From contig BSQZ01000004.1 of the NCBI GenBank assembly GCA_033239005.1, positions 14,603,507 to 14,667,506 of the forward strand: DNA of 64,000 nucleotides, read 5' to 3'. Shown in pieces: positions 1 through 31,121 of this stretch. The notes beneath the pieces are model-generated. The model worked only from the letters and a program-made list of their open reading frames with translations, was not told the origin of the DNA and searched no databases. The translations under genes were made by a program, and so were the position numbers. Source of the DNA: Lamellibrachia satsuma. Taxonomy: Eukaryota > Annelida > Polychaeta > Sabellida > Siboglinidae. Each line of letters begins with the position of its first letter. Positions within the stretch are counted from its first letter, which is position 1.

Positions 1-39
1 CAACATTACCTCACTCCAAGTCATAGGTAAGATCTTTGA

Positions 40-240
40 GGTCACGATGAATGATTATGACACATTAGTCTTGATAAGACATCAGTCAATTTGATTAACA
101 TACATCAGTTTTGATAAGGCGTATAAGTCAATATGTTTATACATCAGTCAATTTGATTATGATACATCAGTCTTGATAAGACATCAGTCAATTTGATTAT
201 GATACATCAGCCTTGATAATACATCAGTGAATTTCAACCA
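40..240. repeat. AT-rich tandem repeat, unit about 40 bp
   Basis: About five imperfect copies of a unit containing GATAAGACATCAGTCAATTT are seen. They lie in the intron or flank upstream of the first visible GON exon. No coding signal is present. Confidence 0.75.
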
Positions 241-376
241 AACATATTTTCCAGGCTGAGAGTCTCCATAATAATTTAATGGCATGTCTAGTAATTTTTA
301 CAATTTTGAGTTTTCCTAAATAAATTTTTCACCTTGGTGTTCATGTGACTCTTAAACTGACTTGTTTTGTTTTCAG

Positions 377-2472
377 TAAACGACTTTGAGTTTAGCTCGA
401 CTGTTGCTGGTACGAGTAAAGTCCCCTTTGCTTCTGCTGGAGACTGTTACAGCACCAACAACTGTCCTCAGGTGAGAGACTGCATCAACACAGATGATAG
501 TTATAAGGGTGGCTCCTATGACAGCGACTAAATTTAGTCTTAGTAGTCTTATCTTTTATCTTCAGCCGGAAAATTATATTCTCACCACTTCAGTTTTTGT
601 TTGTTGACGTGAGTGTAATATATTGTATGGTTTCTATATTGAATATACTGTTTTGTTATGCCTTTGGACAAATAAATATTTCTTGTTCCTGTAAAGAAGT
701 TATGTTGGAGCTACGTTTAAATGTTGACTTTTTAGTGTAAGGGATTTTTTTCTGAACCTATGTGACACTTTTAGTTGTAAAGAAGTTACATTGAGGCTAA
801 GTTTAGATGTTGACTTTTTAGTGTAAAGGATTTTTTCTGAATGTGATATTTTTAGTGTAAAGAAGTTACATTTGAGCTACGTTTAGATGTTGACTTTTTA
901 TTGTGAAGAATTTTAATCCAGATCTTACAAAAAGCCAACACATCTACAGACACATATTTTAACATGTAAACCATGTGTAAAACATCCCACATGTGTAAAC
1001 TTACCATACATATACAACCATAAGTATGTAAACGTACCACATGTAAACAAACCACACATAAATATACCACACGTTAACAGACATACAATATGTAAACAAA
1101 CAACCTAGACAAACCAAGTATTTAATCACCACATTTGTCAGCAACTTGGTTATGTGGTGATTTCAGATATTTGGCCATTTTTACGGTGGTTATAGCTAAA
1201 ACACAAGTAGTTATATTAGATCTTTTGTTGTCAGTTGTTTGTATTTAATGACCTGTTGAAAGAGTACAAAACCATTAAAATAATTAGACAATTAATTTAT
1301 GTTGTTGTGTTATTTTGCAAGATTGATTATGTTTTAAGTCTGCATACAATGTATATGATTGTGCTTACAGGGTGTGTTCCGAGTCAACCTCTCCGGGACT
1401 AAGTTGAAAGTATCAGCCTCGAGCTCATGGAAAAGCACTGGCTATACTTCGACTCGACACGTCGCAGTGTCAGATGTAAGTGGCGTCACCAGGAAACTCA
1501 TAGTTGAAACGTGCAACCTGTGTTATGCAACCACTCAATGAATGGTCGATAAGTGGAGATTGTACCTAAGAGGAAAACATGGCCGAAAAATAGCACCCCT
1601 TTAAAACTGATAAATGTTTAGAGCTGTACACAAATTGATGACTAAAAGTTTAATTACGTTTTCCACCTTATTTTGTCTTCTTTGGTTATCTTCTCTGTTT
1701 TGAGCATGTTGTCTGATCTTCAGTTTCTTTTTGTGTTCATGAGTCGTCGAGCACAGACACAATCATGTGGTATTAGTCCAATGTGGGCAGCCATGGCTCG
1801 TCCACTGTGTTGACATACCATATTCGATCTATTAAGTGTACTTGCCTTAATTAACACACACCCCTGTTTTTTAATCAGCAGGATCCAAAATTGTAAAAAA
1901 ACAACTGAAAAACGTTGCCATCTGGTGTTAAACAGTGGCACCAGTTGTTCTACACTAGTTACCAAATGATACCACTAGTGTTAAAACAGTTACCTTATTT
2001 TGTAGAGAAAACAATTTTGGTGTGCACTTCAGATTCATTGACAAATTTTCGTGGCCCAATTTTTTTCAAGCTCACTGCTTATTAGGTCGAATACGGTATG
2101 TATGTCAATATTTGATTTCCATGTGATGGTAGGCTCCTGCATGTATGGATAGGTGCAGGTAGATCGGAGCATAACATGTATGTATATCACTGTCCAGTGT
2201 TGTACGAAGCTTTTGTTAATGGTCCCTCGCTTGAATCTTATTGGCACTAACCAGTATATGGAAACATTTATATACATGAAAATTGAGAAGGCTGGGTCCC
2301 GGGCGACACACTGGTATGCTACTGTGATGCATTTGTCCAATCTGTAAATTTGTGATAAAGTTCTGTTATGGTTTTGTAGAGTCATCAGGTGGTCGAAGGT
2401 CGATGTGGAGGTTACTGTGGTCACTGCATGCCAGATGGCGCCACTGGCTTGCAACTACAGCTTCTGCAATAA
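377..2472 (+). CDS. ADAMTS9/20/GON-1-like metalloprotease, C-terminal GON-domain exons (partial)
   Basis: Three exons join in frame: 377-471, 1371-1475 and 2380-2472, with TAA at 2470-2472. Acceptors (TTTTCAG, GCTTACAG, TTTTGTAG) and donors (CAG|GTGAGA, GAT|GTAAGT) are canonical. The product carries the GON-domain signatures AGDCYSTNNCPQG, FRVNLSGTKLKVS and GRCGGYCGHCMPDG, with the domain's paired cysteines. In known family members (ADAMTS9, ADAMTS20, GON-1) this domain closes a secreted proteoglycan-cleaving metalloprotease. The catalytic, disintegrin and thrombospondin parts must lie left of the window. Protein length and which paralogue this is cannot be judged. The first exon supplies the last two bases of a codon, so an upstream exon ending in phase 1 is required. 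Confidence 0.88.
690..910. repeat. Tandem repeat, unit about 82-86 bp, three copies
   Basis: Three copies begin with GTAAAGAAGTTA and contain GTTGACTTTTTA. The repeat sits in the intron between the first two GON exons. Confidence 0.7.
1816..2098 (-). mobile_element. MITE-like element, copy 1
   Basis: The ends are inverted versions of each other (CCATATTCGATCTATTAAG at the left, ATTAGGTCGAATACGG at the right), each bounded by TA. Internally it is the reverse complement of the element at 3835-4128, sharing for example ATCTGGTGTTAAACAGTGG. It lies in the second GON intron and has no coding capacity. A TA-target non-autonomous DNA transposon is the simplest reading. Confidence 0.7.
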
Positions 2473-3834
2473 ACGCCGTAAGTTTTTTATATTCATTAAT
2501 GTAAACCAACATTTTCTAAAATTTAACATGTTTGTAATTGTTGTTATTATTTTATCATAATTCAGTCGTTCATTGTGAATAATTGTTTTGTACCATGTTA
2601 TAGTTTACTTTTGTTCTTTTCCACAGGTTGTGCTGCAGCATAAAACGACCTTTCATCGAGTCGTTCATGTTACATCTCGAGCAGTCATGTGATAATCGGT
2701 ACATTTCATCGTCATTTGAGGCTGCCTTGTTCTGACCTCATTCGCATCGAGTCTACCATTCTAACTCATTTGTACAAATATCAACATCATCGTCATCTGT
2801 AAATTACATATTGCTATTTCTATATATTAATATATATATATATATGTTGCTTGTAATATTTATTATTGTACTATGTACAGGATATTATAAAGAGAACCCT
2901 GTGGATATTTGACCACAGAAACTGTCAGATCTGGAGCACATTATTGTGTCGAACATTTTGATATTTCTCATAAGTTGTTATGAGAATTGTTGCCTTGGCG
3001 ACGGACACGCTAGTTCAGTCAGTGTGTTGAATGAGAGCGACCAATGAATACAGGTCTTTCATATTTGCAAGTGTGTCAATCGACTACACATGGAGTGTTT
3101 ATCCGCAAAATGTGTTAACCAGTTTGTGCCTTTCGAGAGATAAAATCATGTTTTTGTTAAGTGTAAAAACATAATTTCATTAGTCAATAGCCTGGTGTAT
3201 CTATCACTTAACGTAAAACATGATCTACCTCGGACCACACAAATTGGATATAAAGCCTTTGGAAGTTGTCCATCATTATCAGCACTAACCATTCTTAACT
3301 AAAAATTTTTGGTTTTTGCATAGAACGCGTTTTGTGGATAAGTGCTTCATATGTTTCTGTGTGAGTTATAAAATATAATGTTAACTGCAGAAGACTAAAT
3401 GCTTTTGCATGATCAGACTTCTCAGTAATTTATAACAATGTATTTTGTAATTATTTGTAGTCATGTTCATAGTGAAGGTAAGTAATACAATGTAGCATAT
3501 GGCACAAATTAATATTTTTGTATTCTTGTGTCAGATGACGTATTTGCCACAACAAGTTTTGATGCAAGATTAGGAACTATATGTTTATTAGAGAATTTTG
3601 TTGTACATTTTATAAATGCTGCTGATGATATGTATGTCTAATTGCATTTTATGGTCATGTGATAAGATGTTTAACGAATGTTGTTATTTCTTAAATGTGT
3701 AGAAATATAAATGTCTGTAAATGAATTTGTTTTTGTATTTAGCTTCCCATAATTGAAACCCATCTAATGTAAGTACTCTATATGTTGATAATGACATGAG
3801 TTGGTCACCTCAAATACTACAGTGAAATTCTGGG
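2473..3834. other. 3' UTR and flank of the GON gene, no further gene seen
   Basis: A donor-like GCC|GTAAGT just after the stop and an acceptor-like TCCACAG at about 2627 suggest a spliced 3' UTR. The rest is AT-rich sequence without convincing coding frames. Confidence 0.5.
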
Positions 3835-4128
3835 TACCGTATTCAACCTAATACGTGTACAGGACGCTTGAAACTAAATTGGGCCAAGGAAAAATGTCTT
3901 ATTAGCTTACACAACTTTTTTCTCCAGACAATAACTTAATTGTTTAACACTAGTGGTGTTATTTGGTGACTAGTGTTGAATGAACAACTGAAAAGTGGTG
4001 CCAACTGTTTAACACCAGATGGTTACACTTGTTCCACACTAGTCAAATTGCAATAATTATGGATGCTGCTGATAAAAAAGGGGTGTACGTTAATTAGGGC
4101 CCGTACGCTTAATAGGTTGAATACGGTA
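3835..4128 (+). mobile_element. MITE-like element, copy 2
   Basis: About 290 bp, bounded by TA and with terminal inverted repeats CCGTATTCAACCTAATACG and CGCTTAATAGGTTGAATACGG. The interior matches copy 1 in reverse orientation, so the family can be defined from this window alone. No transposase is encoded. Confidence 0.75.
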
Positions 4129-6870
4129 TGTTTGTTTATGTGACTGTGTGTGTGTGCGTGTATATGTGTGTGCATCTACAATCATGCTTGTGTCTGTTAA
4201 GAGAGAATGTTACATACTTAGCTAGAAAGATAGACAGAAGTCTTACACAATAAATGTGTACTGCTATAATGTGAAACGTACAGATCAATGCTCAACTTTC
4301 AAGATGAAATTAAGTTGGCCACCAAAATCTATCAAAGTTGTGAATCGCATAAACCTCTCATGTGTTGAGAACTTTTTTGTTTATCAATGAATTGGCACAA
4401 CACTGGAAAACAACTGCCGAAAAGCTCTGTAGTAGGCACCAGCAGCAACCAATAAAATAATTTGTTATGGAATGAGACTATGACATTAGATAACCATAAC
4501 TAGGGATGAAACTAACTACTGACCGTGTTAACTATGCATTAGACATGTGTGAAATATCATCTGACACTGGACACATGCTTACTCATGGTACTTTGTTTGA
4601 ATCACATAATGCATTCAACGATACAGCAATTTGGTAGCATTTTCATGTGACATGTTACACATCGTGTATTAGGAAATACAAAGTGGGCATGATATTTTCA
4701 CTGAATTATCATTTCTTAGGGGCTTTGTAAAAATAAAAAATTTCAGAAATCCAAAGCACATTGAAGGCCCTCTAAATGCATTGCTAATGCATGAAAGGAA
4801 ATTCGAGTATTGCAAAATTTCAACCAGAAAAAAATTAAAGAATGCACCTTTCCATTTTTTATAATCCAAGTGAATCCTTGAATATTGGAATTTTTTGTAT
4901 TTACAAAACCCCTTAACAGGTGCACACTTCAACGGGGATCTGTAACTTGCTCCATTATCTGAGTTTTATAAGTATCAGGATTATTTTATTCAGGCTGTAA
5001 CAACATGATACGTTGTTCACCAGATAATTCTGATTTTGTATAACTTTTACATTTTTTAAGCACACCACTAGGAAGGTTTGGTGTATATTCAGTGTGTAAA
5101 CACAGCCAGTTGTTTTCTAGTTATGGATACATATGGTTATATTTACGTATTATCTGTTTAACTGTATCTGAAGCTGTGTTTGCTTTCATACATGTTATAT
5201 ACGTGTTATATTCCAACAAAGTGATGTACTGTACTTTGTTGTGTTGAGCATAAGGATTCTCTATGGGTAATCTTTATTTTAAATAGTTTGTTTTTTAGTT
5301 TACAGCAAGTCAAATGCAGACAAGTGTACACATGCCTCGGAAGATTTCGATGTAGTTTGGGAAATAATTGAGGAATCCAAGTTTGACACAACATTCTACC
5401 GTAAATATAAATCACAAATTGAATATATTCCTTCTATGCATCTGGGACTGACACATACTGTTGTTTCATCAATTGATGTACGAGGTCATTTTTTATGCTG
5501 AATACATATTGTTAACCTGTTTTATTCCAATAATTGTTTAATCCTAATTAAATATACAAATCGTCCTTTTTATAAAATACAGTATTGTGTTTTGTTGTCA
5601 AACGCCAATACTGATGACATAGGTGAAATCACAATGGTAGCCTAGTTTATATATTGCAGCAATTACCTGCATCGGAAAGTAGGCCTAGATATCGCGGAAG
5701 TGGTGAGCATAAATTAAAGTTGTACGAAAGTTGTGATAATGAGGTGTATTAATTGATGGTTATGTGTGGAGATGTAACGTGAGTTTTACGAAATGTCGTT
5801 TTTAGATGATATGATATTTGAATGAGGTTATAATGTTCAACTTGTCACGTTAGATAATTACGTGAGAAGATACAAGGATGTGTCGATGGGTAAAGTTGTT
5901 CTCGGAGTACTTCGTATGTGCTTCATGTGATTGCATTTAGCGGATACACCACTAGTTAAGGAAGTTAGTGTATACTTTAGTCACAAGAGGGTTGTAGTGA
6001 ACGTAGAAATACGCAGTTGTAAATTGTGCCGAATAAAACTTACCCGCGTAATACTGTTGTTATGTACCTCGCAGTGTTGTTTTCATTATAATACTCGTGC
6101 ACACAGATGTTTAATGATTTACTTTGCAACAACATATACAGCGTGTACGCGTATTGATTTAGTAGTCTTGTGCAAATCTTCAATATGACGGCACAAGATG
6201 AACTAGATCTTTAAAATGGCAAATGTTATTAAATTTTCAATGCTAATAATAATCCAAATGCTAATAATAATACACAGGAGATGGAAACACGAACATATAA
6301 TAACTCTGGTGGAACCATAAAAAGAAAGTCAAATAGCTATTAATGCTGACGTGATAGTTTCATTGCGATGTGGGATTCCTGAGGGTATCAAACTATCGGA
6401 CTAATTAGGAAAACTATCGCATATATTTAATATATGGAGGTCACTGGTGTGCGTGCGTGAGGGCGGGCGGGTGGGGACCAGGAGTTTGAGAGAAGACCGC
6501 AGAACGTTTTTAAATATAGTGGGGCAGCATAGCAAACCTATTGTGCATTTTGTGATAAAAGCACTACAGTTGGCACATGCGTAGACTGATATATAACAAA
6601 CATATATAGATATTGAGCCATCGCAAATTTTTTCCCAGACGGCCACGGCGGCAATTTTACAAAATGGCGGTCAGGAAATTTAATCGGAATTAATCGGTGT
6701 TCATAACTGCCAACTCCAGAGGAACTAGTGACTGAAAGTGGGGGTAGTTGACATTCTAAGCTTCTACAAGATTGCGTTAAGTGATTGACAAGGAGTTACA
6801 GCACTAGTTGTGCTGTTTTAATTGATTAAAAGGCAGCATTTACGTGCATAACGAGCCTTGTTTTTATTGA
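4129..6870. other. Gene-poor AT-rich stretch
   Basis: Only short random open frames are seen on either strand. There are no repeats with clear periodicity, no tRNA and no recognisable domain. Confidence 0.5.
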
Positions 6871-7054
6871 GACATGTTAAGCTTTCTAAGATTACAAGCC
6901 AGACAGTTGAACACAAAGTACTCAAGAACACAGTTCAAATTGAAAGGGTCAATCAACAAACATAGCCGTAATCAACACCAATATAACATTATGCTGAAAT
7001 ATATATATCGAATCGGACAGTTCTTATCAGATGTCACAGTCTGTTCTGTTTTGT

Positions 7055-8912
7055 TCATACGTTACCTGGGTTACTCTCACAGTTCCCTTGAGTGGCCAGG
7101 AATTCAATTTTGTGAGCAATCCCATTCACACTCACACAGAGCTGTGTCATGCAACTGCAAGAAACTAACTCATAGTAGGTGTGGGCTGCCTCGGGTTGTC
7201 CTGTCCAGTGCGGCTCGTACATCCCCTCCTCCTCCTTGGCCCAGCCCCAGCTGGTTGGTGGCTCATACATCCCCTCCTCATCCTTGGTCCAGCCCCAGCT
7301 GGTTGGTGGCTCGTACATCCCCTCCTCATCCTTGGCCCAGTCCCAGCTGGTTGGTGGCTCATACATCCCCTCCTCATCCTTGGTCCAGCCCCAGCTGGTT
7401 GGAGGCTCATACATCCCCTCCTCTCCCTTGGCCCAGCCCCAGATGGTTGGTGGCTCATACATCCCCTCCTCATCCTTGGCCCAGTCCCAGCTGGTTGGTG
7501 GCTCGTACATCCCCTCCTCATCCTTGGCCCAGTCCCAGCTGGTTGGTGGCTCATACATCCCCTCCTCATCCTTGGCCCAGTCCCAGCTGGTTGGTGGCTC
7601 GTACATCCCCTCCTCATCCTTGGCCCAGCCCCAGCTGGTTGGTGGCTCGTACATCCCCTCCTCATCCTTGGCCCAGCCCCAGATGGTTGGTGGCTCATAC
7701 ATCCCCTCCTCATCCTTGGCCCAGTCCCAGCTGGTTGGTGGCTCGTACATCCCCTCCTCATCCTTGGCCCAGCCCCAGCTGGTTGGTGGCTCGTACATCC
7801 CCTCCTCATCCTTGGCCCAGCCCCAGCTGGTTGGTGGCTCGTACATCCCCTCCTCAACATTGGCACAGCACCAGCTGGTTGGTGGAGAAAGCTCTGGTGC
7901 CGGTAGCAGTGTCTGGTTCCACACAGGGCCTCCCTGGTAGGCCGCCCTCTTGACATGCTCTTCCAGAGCTGCCTTGGTTGGCGGGATCAGATGCACATTG
8001 TTTTTTTTTGCAAAGAGTTTCTTTCATATCTTGTCAGTGTCCGTGCATGTGCTGGTTCTGTCATACTGCAGGATGACGAACCTAACGATGGTGTGCATGA
8101 CATCTGGTATTTCACATGATGCAGCGGACAACTTCAGCAGTGCGTCTGTGAGTTCTGGCAGCAAAGTCCAGATTGCTTAGGCAGCCGTCTTACCATGCCC
8201 AGCGAACATGGACACGGTGTCACACCCGGACAGAGCGAGGAACATTAGCAGTGTCCGTGCCTTCTCCAGTCCTAGGCCAGCTGCTCTTTCGTGAGTTGCC
8301 AGGTACCGGAAACTCTTGCCAGTTCCGAATGCTAGCCACAGATAATTTTCTGGTTGCAGCTACTGGGCCACCGACACGACCAACATAACGACGTCGGTGT
8401 CAACAGTCCGGATCATTATCTTGTGGTGGCCATGCTGTGCTGCATGGGATGCCTGCAGCAGCATGCGACCGTCAGCTTCTTCATGGCTGCATGGGGCGAA
8501 CAAGTCCGACAGTGGTGGCTTGATGACTGCCTCTCCATCAGTGTAATCCTCTGTCCCAGTTTTGTCTTCCAGAACCCGCTTTGCATCATCTAGCCACAGG
8601 TATTCTTCCTCAGTTTGCTGTTTGGAGTCATCTCTGGTCAGTGACGCCATTCTAGCAGCTGGGACAGACGACCTCTTGATGTTGCTGTTGACAGGGACAC
8701 ATCAGTGTAGTAGTGTGGCAAGTAGCCGACGGTCTTGGAGTTTGCACCCCCAGATTGAATTTGATCAAATTCTCTGCATTTGAACTGTACCCACTCCATA
8801 TTTCTTGTCGCTTGGACTGCGAAGGACCTGTCAGTGCCACTGGCTTGTCCTCTTGGCAAACGATACACAGCTTCCAGTTAGTCCGAGCTGGATGCGGGGA
8901 CTTTGATGACAT
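7055..8912 (-). pseudogene. Decayed ORF of a repetitive invertebrate gene family (PCSHEEAD... / IPPTKAAL... type)
   Basis: Reading from 8912 down, the minus strand carries a start-like region (NWKLCIVCQEDK), then PCSHEEADGRML, IRTVDTDVV, FGTGKSFRYLATHE, SGCDTVSMFAGHGK, FVILQYDRTSTCTD and IPPTKAALEEHVKRAAYQ in the expected order. I know this order from a widespread family of uncharacterised invertebrate ORFs often ending in cysteine-rich CXC-like sequence, probably spread by mobile elements. The copy is dead. In-frame TAA and TGA codons lie between about 7,990 and 8,360, the N-terminal piece is in another frame, and much of the usual middle is missing. The short tail (LVSCSCMTQLC) has lost most of the expected cysteine cluster. 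The most striking change is a 14-fold expansion of a 16-residue motif, annotated separately. Family function is unknown. Confidence 0.6.
7210..7890. repeat. 48-bp minisatellite, 14 copies, inside the pseudogene
   Basis: The unit reads on the minus strand as PPTSWGWAKDEEGMYE with small variants (G/D before W, S/I, A/T). Because 48 is divisible by three, several other frames are also open through the array (for example GSYIPSSSLAQSQLVG on the plus strand). These are shadows. The array begins at the position where a single PTSWGW-like motif is expected in the parent ORF. Confidence 0.9.
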
Positions 8913-9085
8913 AGGACACTCAATGACAACAATTTGACAATTTGAAGCTCTTAGAAATGACCGTGTTACTGAACACCACTACGTTTACTCTACATGCATC
9001 TTTTGTTCATCAGTAACCACCACCATCAGTAACTTCTAGGGTGACCCATAATGCAATACTACATTGATACAGTGTATTTTTCTGG

Positions 9086-9090
9086 TAATG

Positions 9091-9154
<64 letters not shown>

Positions 9155-9175
9155 TTACTACTACTGCTACTACCA
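9086..9175. repeat. (ACT)n trinucleotide microsatellite
   Basis: About 90 bp of near-perfect ACT repeats, with an ATT and a GCT interruption near the end. Confidence 0.95.
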
Positions 9176-9794
9176 GGTGCCAAGCCAGTTATTGTTATTA
9201 AAATTCAGCATTGGCTTCCATTCGGAACCTCGCTGCCTAATTAGACTAATTAGTCAAAATAGACTTTTCCGGGAACCTTGGACCTTCATAAGGGAATTAA
9301 CCTCCTCTGTCAACCTGCAGACCTCCCCAGTTGAGCAGGTATGTAAAATAATAGTAACCGCAGGCGGCCATTTTGTAAAATGGCTGCCACAGCCGTCAGG
9401 GGCCAAACCTGCGACGGCTCAATATCCAGATCTATTCAGAATATAAGTGTCTACATTTGTGCCAAATTTGGTGCTTGTATCACACAATGCACAATGTAAG
9501 GGATATGTTGGTTTATGCCGCCCCACTAATATTGAATGGTTGTGAAACTGTTGATAGAATAGCATTGGGAATTCCACGGAACTGCATCCTCAGTAGAACA
9601 TTTAGCTGTCGTATGGATGTAAATAGAACTTCAAACACATTAGTGTTATGAAATTTGGAAGGTAGTGCCAATTTTCTGGGCTGTGTTTAGTCTTTTGTAC
9701 CCCCGTCTTCTGTTTTCGCTTGTCATCAGTGCAAAACAAATTCTTGCTTGTTGACGTTCACATTTTTATATATCCCAACCCCTCTGTCTATCAT

Positions 9795-10025
9795 TCTTTA
9801 TCTAGCTCTGTCTCTGTCTCTCTCTCGCTCTCTCTCGCTCTCTATCTTCTATCTCTCTGTCTGTCTCTCTCTCGCTCTCTATCTTGTATCTCTCTGTCTG
9901 TCTGTTTGTCTCTCGCTCTCTCTCTCGCTCTCTCTCTCTCTCTCGCTCTCTCTCTTCTATCTCTCTGTCTGTCTCTCTCTCTCGCTCTCTCTCTCTTCTA
10001 TCTCTCTGTCTGTCTCTTTCTCCCG

Positions 10026-10056
<31 letters not shown>

Positions 10057-10149
10057 GCTCTCTCTCTTCTATCTCTCTGTCTGTCTCTCTCTCTCTCGCT
10101 CTCTCTCGCTCTCTCTCTCTCTTCTATCTCTCTGTCTGTCTGTCTCTCG

Positions 10150-10200
<51 letters not shown>

Positions 10201-10312
10201 TCTCCCTCCCTCCCTCCCTCCCTCCCTCCCTCCCTCTATCTATCTCTCTCTCGCTCTCCCTCCATCCCTCCCTCCCTCCCTCCCTCCCTCCCTCCCTCCC
10301 CCTCTCTCTCTG

Positions 10313-10355
<43 letters not shown>

Positions 10356-10370
10356 GTCTCTCCTCTTTCC
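9795..10370. repeat. (CT)n / (CCCT)n low-complexity tract
   Basis: Nearly 600 bp of pyrimidine-only sequence mixing TCTC, TCTGTC and TCCC blocks. It opens long serine/leucine frames on the plus strand and Arg/Glu frames on the minus strand that are not genes. Confidence 0.95.
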
Positions 10371-10974
10371 ATATATATATCACCTTTTCTCTGTCTAGTC
10401 TTCTCAGCAGCTGTACGTACGTCGTTCAGCAACCTCCCCCAACTTCTGCGGTCTCAACAAAGCTTCCCTGGAGGAGCTGTCTTCTTCGAAGCTAATTTTT
10501 TCTGTCTGATACATGGACCACTTGCTCGGAGACTCCCCCGCCCGCCTTCCGTACTACGCGGCAAGTACGCGTTCCACTTGGCGAGATATGGTGTAAACTG
10601 AATGCTGAGCAACACTGTTAACTTGTGAGATTTCTGGCAGTGTTACGGCGAACCTGTTTCCATCATTCTCCCTGGCCTATATTCACGGTGCGAACACGTC
10701 TCGTCCTCCTCGTTGTTCGCTTTATAAAGGGGTGATACTAGTTTGTGTACTTCTTCCCCGTCCCAGCTGTTATCCATTCCCACTTCTCCCTATCAGCATC
10801 CTTCTCCGTCCACTTCTCATCCTCCTCCTCCTTTCGAACATCTCAGTTGCGGTCTTTTCCCACGGCCCGGTTATTTCATCGTGCATATGCAGTTGGCACT
10901 CCTCCATCCGCACCAAGTGACCTACCCACATTATAAGGCTTGCTGTCGTTCTTTCCGTTAAGCTCCCCAGCAGG

Positions 10975-11435
10975 CAAAATGACGTTGAAAATACGTTGTT
11001 TCAACGTCAGGTACCACGTTGTAGCAATGTCGGAAACTAGTTGGATTTGAAAGTTGTATCTACGTCGGGTTTCAACGATGTATCGACGTCGGGTTTCCAC
11101 GTTGTACCAATATTGAAAACTAGTTGGATTTGAAAGTTGCATTGACGTCGGGTTTCCACGTTGTATCAACGTCGGGTATCGACGTCGTAACAATGTTGAA
11201 AGCTAGTTGGATTTGAAAGTTGTATCTACGTCAGGTTTCAACGATGTATCGACGTCGGATATCGACGTCGCAACAATGTTGAAAACTAGTTGGATTTGAA
11301 AGTTGTATCTACGTCAGGCTTCAACGATGTATCGACGTCGGGTTTCCACGTTGTACCAATGTTGAAAACTAGTTGGATTTGAAATTTGGATCGACGTCGA
11401 GTTCCAACGTAGCATCGACGTTGGGTTTCAATCAA
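10975..11435. repeat. Minisatellite, unit about 81-85 bp, about five copies
   Basis: The phrase AACTAGTTGGATTTGAAA recurs at about 11036, 11121, 11203, 11286 and 11367. It is separated by CG-containing blocks such as ACGTCGGGTTTC that are themselves internally repeated. Confidence 0.9.
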
Positions 11436-11439
11436 TAGC

Positions 11440-11985
11440 ACCAAAAACACTTCCCTCGGGTCGATTCATCCTCCATCTATCTTTCTATGTTCCCGTGATT
11501 CCCCGGACCCAGTTGTTCTCGAAACCGTGACGCTTCTGTTGTAATTGCTCTGTCAGTGCAAACGTCTCAAAGCCACACATGGCTTCATACACGTTTCAGG
11601 ACTTTCCGTTGCAAATATTTGATATCCTTTTGTCAATCATGACTCCCTCTGCCTCCCTCTATGCATTCGCTCTCGCTTGTATCCGGCGACGTATGTCCAT
11701 CTTCTGTAACCATTCCGCCAAGGTACACAAAGCCATCTCCTTGCCTAAACTCCTTCCCATCCAATCTGATGTCCAACTCCTCTCTGCTGGCCAATCCACA
11801 TCACTTCTGTCTTCTCCAGGCTCTTCCTCAGTCCATGCTTCTTGAATATCGCCTCCCGCTCCTCCAGCGCTTCTTATAATTCCTGTTTGCTCTCTGCTAT
11901 TATGGCCATATCGTCTGCGCGCACCATAACGAGAACACCTTTCATCACTTAGCAGCACAAAATGTTGTAACAAGTGCGCCACGCA
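11440..11985 (-). mobile_element. LINE reverse-transcriptase fragment, 3' part
   Basis: On the minus strand a degraded frame reads DDMAIIAESKQEL, then KHGLRKSLEKTEVMWIG. These are the end of an RT palm (the (F/Y)ADD box) and the following non-LTR retrotransposon region. Stops and frameshifts are frequent. The downstream part resembles the fragment at 22,905-23,290. It lies just upstream of the ankyrin gene, in opposite orientation. Confidence 0.7.
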
Positions 11986-12306
11986 TTTTAATTTACAGCA
12001 AAAGAATGCTGCGTGACGCTCTTGGCAAAAAAAAATCTACAAATATCAACCTCTCTTGAAAAAAACTTAGCTACATCCCTGTAGTGGATGAAGTTGTGCC
12101 CGTCCGCTCCCAAAGGGGAGACAAATGAACCTTTTACGTATACGTGAACAGTATTATTAATAACTCGATGCAACCAGTGCATTCCGGGAAAAGGAAATCC
12201 GCCGCGTTGCTTAGCAACATATTTTGACGTTCCGGTTCAGAACGGAAATGATTCTACGGCTTTAGAAAAACTCAGCCGCACGTGTTGCGCGGAGTGGGAC
12301 GGCTGC

Positions 12307-12314
12307 CCGGAAGT
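12307..12314 (+). promoter_or_regulatory. ETS-type CCGGAAGT site just upstream of the ankyrin gene start
   Basis: A CCGGAAGT octamer lies 11 bp before the inferred ATG, in a locally GC-richer stretch, as in many TATA-less animal promoters. Function is inferred from the motif alone. Confidence 0.3.
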
Positions 12315-12324
12315 TCCCGAAACC

Positions 12325-30436
<18,112 letters not shown>

Positions 30437-31076
30437 TTGGCTGTGCTGTAGTAGTAATGGCGGCATAATTCAACTTCCGCTACTCATCAAAAATGACGTT
30501 ATGCGAAGCGTTGTTGTTTTGTTCTGTATGAAGTAAGTGTTTTTGAGCTGAAGTGTTGGTGCATTTAATAATAATGATAATAGGCCGCTAAATGGGCATT
30601 GTTTGAAAGATTCATCAAGTCACAATAGCTTTACCGGTAACAGTTTCGCCGGAAAACATTAACATTGACACGAATTAAATGCACAGACAATTAGAGCATT
30701 TTAATACCTATCATTATTATATGGCGACAAAAATAAAACATTACTCTGGCCAAGTTTCGGATGATAAAAACAAGTTGCAATCATATTCAATATAGGCAGT
30801 TAATCACAGTTAATTATTGTCACGATGTTACAATAATGATATTACAACTGCATGGTTAAGTATGATGTGTTGACTAGTTTTGACTAAATATACTGCATAC
30901 ACCCATACATAGATGGACTATTTTTTATTAGCATTCGAAAATACAATTATTACCTGGCGCAATTAACAGATACGGGATTTTGTTGAAGTGGTTTTCGTAT
31001 AGAATAAGACGAGATTTTCTCACTGTTCAGTCAATCAACACACATACAAACATGCCCACACCAAGCATGCATGAAC

Positions 31077-31121
<45 letters not shown>

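Noticed and set aside
7179..7940. Plus-strand repeat proteins (SYIPSSSLAQ type) at the 48-bp array
   Set aside because: The minus frame matches the parent ORF on both sides of the array; the plus frames are shadows of a unit divisible by three.
9720..10601. Long Ser/Leu-rich plus frames and an Arg/Glu-rich minus frame
   Set aside because: They are translations of a pyrimidine-only low-complexity tract and are open in several frames at once.
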